A stretch of 7,400 nucleotides of DNA from Planctomycetaceae bacterium (lineage in GTDB: Bacteria > Planctomycetota > Planctomycetia > Pirellulales > Pirellulaceae), in NCBI GenBank assembly GCA_002705165.1, contig PAJC01000018.1, positions 25,753 through 33,152 of the forward strand, given 5' to 3'. Below are positions 5,932-7,400 of the stretch, one piece after another. The first letter of the stretch is position 1, and the number at the start of each line of letters is the position of its first letter. A program made the translations under genes and the position numbers. The notes beneath the pieces are model-generated. The model saw only the letters and a program-made list of their open reading frames with translations, did not search any database and was not told the DNA's origin.

Positions 5932-7400
5932 ATGTTGAAGCCTTTTGCTACCGTCTTGTTCCTGTTCTTGAATGTCACTTTGTTCGCAGCCCCTGAGCGA
6001 CAGAAAGAAGATCCCCGTCCCAACGTCATTGTGATCATGGCCGATGACCTCGGTTATGGTGACCTCTCGTGTTACGGGGCGGATTCGTTTAGGACGCCGA
6101 ATATCGATAAGCTTGCCGCGGGAGGTGTGCGGTTTACGAACGGATATTGCTCCGCTTCGACTTGTACCCCCACTCGTTATTCACTGCTCACAGGAACCTA
6201 TGCATTTCGTAAGCCGGGTACAGGAATTGCTCCTCCCAATTCACCGGCTGTGATCGCGCCAGATATATTTACTCTTCCGGATGTTATGAAACGCGCGGGC
6301 TATCGAACGGCTATCGTTGGAAAGTGGCATCTCGGACTTGGTGGAGAAGAGGGGCCGGACTGGAATGGAGAGTTGAAGCCGGGGCCGCTGGAACTTGGAT
6401 TCGATAGCTGTTTCTTGTTACCAACTACCAATGACCGTGTGCCTCAGGTTTATGTCCAAAACCATCATGTGCTCAACCTTGATCCCAAGGATCCACTGTG
6501 GGTTGGACGTATGAAACCAAGTGAAGATCATCCGACAGGTATCACCCATCGTCACACGTTGAAGATGGACTGGTCCCATGGCCACAATGCAACTATCCAC
6601 AACGGCATTAGTCGAATTGGCTTTTACACCGGCGGGCATGCTGCTCGCTTCCGTGACGAGGATCTGGCGGACAAATGGGTCGAAAAATCGGTTGAGATCA
6701 TTGCAGAGGAATCCGAGGATCCGTTCTTTCTGTTTTTCTCCTCACACGATATTCATGTACCAAGAATTCCTCATGAACGATTTCAGGGAGCGACTGATTT
6801 AGGCTTTCGAGCAGATTCGATTATTCAGTTTGACTGGTGTGTGGGGGCACTCGTCGATGCTCTGAGAAAGAATCACAAGCTCGATAATACATTGATCATT
6901 GTTTGCTCGGATAATGGCCCGGTCATGGATGATGGCTACAAAGATTTTGCTTTGGAAAAACTGGGAGATCACCGCGCAGCAGGCCCTTACACAGGTGGCA
7001 AGTACAGCGTCTATGAAGGTGGTACCCGGACTCCATTTATCACGTATTGGAAGGGGCAGATTAAGTCTTCTGTTAGTGATGAGATGGTTTGTACAATTGA
7101 CCTGGCAGGTAGTCTTGCCGCCTTAACAGGTCAGACATTGCCTGAAGACGCATGCGTCGACAGTTTTAATGTTCTCAAGGCATTCATGGGGCAAAAGGGA
7201 GCAAAAGGTAGAGATCATCTGGTACAGCAAAATAATGGCAACAACGGCTCGTATGCACTACGTGATGGTGACTGGAAACTGCATCGCTACGACAGAAAGA
7301 CGGCTCGTAACGTCGTGGTGGAGAAGCAGTTGGCCAACGTGAAAGTTCCACCCTACATGCTTTTCAATTTGGCCGATGATCCCACTGAATCCAAGAACGT
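5932..7400 (+). CDS. Secreted S1-family arylsulfatase (3' end cut by window edge)
   Basis: An ATG at 5932 opens a frame that stays open to the right edge, giving 489 complete codons and no stop. Residues 1-20 form a signal peptide (M-L-K, a hydrophobic run, then L-F-A-A before P-E-R-Q), which fixes this start; no Shine-Dalgarno sequence precedes it. The sulfatase core follows: ADD with D38 and D39, C78-T-P-T-R82 followed by YSLLTG, GKWHLG (K131, H133), SHDIHVP (H275), SDNG (D327, N328) and K357 five residues before EGG. Cys78 is the predicted formylglycine. The HDIHVP-R-x-P and C-T-P-T-R-Y features fit a common planctomycete arylsulfatase type often labelled arylsulfatase A-like. The last visible stretch (LFNLADDP, about 477-484) matches the end-of-core motif 'L(Y/F)NL..DP', so probably only tens of residues of core are missing, plus any extra C-terminal domain. 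It is the third sulfatase gene in the same direction. The substrate is unknown. Confidence 0.93.
   Translation, partial: MLKPFATVLFLFLNVTLFAAPERQKEDPRPNVIVIMADDLGYGDLSCYGADSFRTPNIDKLAAGGVRFTNGYCSASTCTPTRYSLLTGTYAFRKPGTGIAPPNSPAVIAPDIFTLPDVMKRAGYRTAIVGKWHLGLGGEEGPDWNGELKPGPLELGFDSCFLLPTTNDRVPQVYVQNHHVLNLDPKDPLWVGRMKPSEDHPTGITHRHTLKMDWSHGHNATIHNGISRIGFYTGGHAARFRDEDLADKWVEKSVEIIAEESEDPFFLFFSSHDIHVPRIPHERFQGATDLGFRADSIIQFDWCVGALVDALRKNHKLDNTLIIVCSDNGPVMDDGYKDFALEKLGDHRAAGPYTGGKYSVYEGGTRTPFITYWKGQIKSSVSDEMVCTIDLAGSLAALTGQTLPEDACVDSFNVLKAFMGQKGAKGRDHLVQQNNGNNGSYALRDGDWKLHRYDRKTARNVVVEKQLANVKVPPYMLFNLADDPTESKN

Noticed and set aside
6044..7126. Short plus- and minus-strand frames within the third sulfatase (for example 6044-6253, 6578-6802, 6899-7126, 6418-6639)
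   Set aside because: They are out of frame with the continuous sulfatase that starts at 5932 and contains every catalytic motif.

Overview
The window is a sulfatase cluster, most likely from a member of the Planctomycetota. A PVC relative such as Lentisphaerota or Verrucomicrobiota cannot be excluded. The reasons are consecutive, exported, mutually divergent S1-type (formylglycine) sulfatases, one carrying a C-terminal ConA/LamG-like beta domain typical of planctomycete arylsulfatases; almost no Shine-Dalgarno sequences before the chosen starts; and a tRNA gene without an encoded CCA end. The taxon is an inference from gene content; no phylogenetic marker is present.

Layout. Positions 1-95 (minus strand) hold the first 31 codons of an exported protein that runs off the left edge. 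Positions 96-347 hold a tRNA-Asn(GUU) gene on the minus strand, a hairpin directly behind its 3' end, and a strong rho-independent terminator separating it from the exported protein's gene. From 455 to the right edge, three plus-strand genes encode four sulfatase catalytic cores: a single-core sulfatase (455-2248), a two-core fusion sulfatase (2408-5845), and a single-core sulfatase cut by the right edge (5932 onward).

All four cores keep the C-x-P-x-R maturation motif and the usual metal-binding and sulfate-binding residues, so all are predicted active. Each of the three genes starts with a Sec signal peptide, so the enzymes should act in the periplasm or outside the cell. The likely collective role is removal of sulfate esters from a sulfated polysaccharide, with the cores dividing the work among different sulfate positions; the substrate cannot be read from sequence alone. 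No formylglycine-generating enzyme, anSME, transporter, glycoside hydrolase or regulator lies in the window.

The most notable object is the 1145-residue fusion: a complete arylsulfatase with its own C-terminal beta domain, followed in frame by a second complete sulfatase core of a clearly different type that lacks its own signal peptide. The rest is fairly ordinary for such genomes, and I saw no CRISPR array, IS element, phage gene or evident new defence system.
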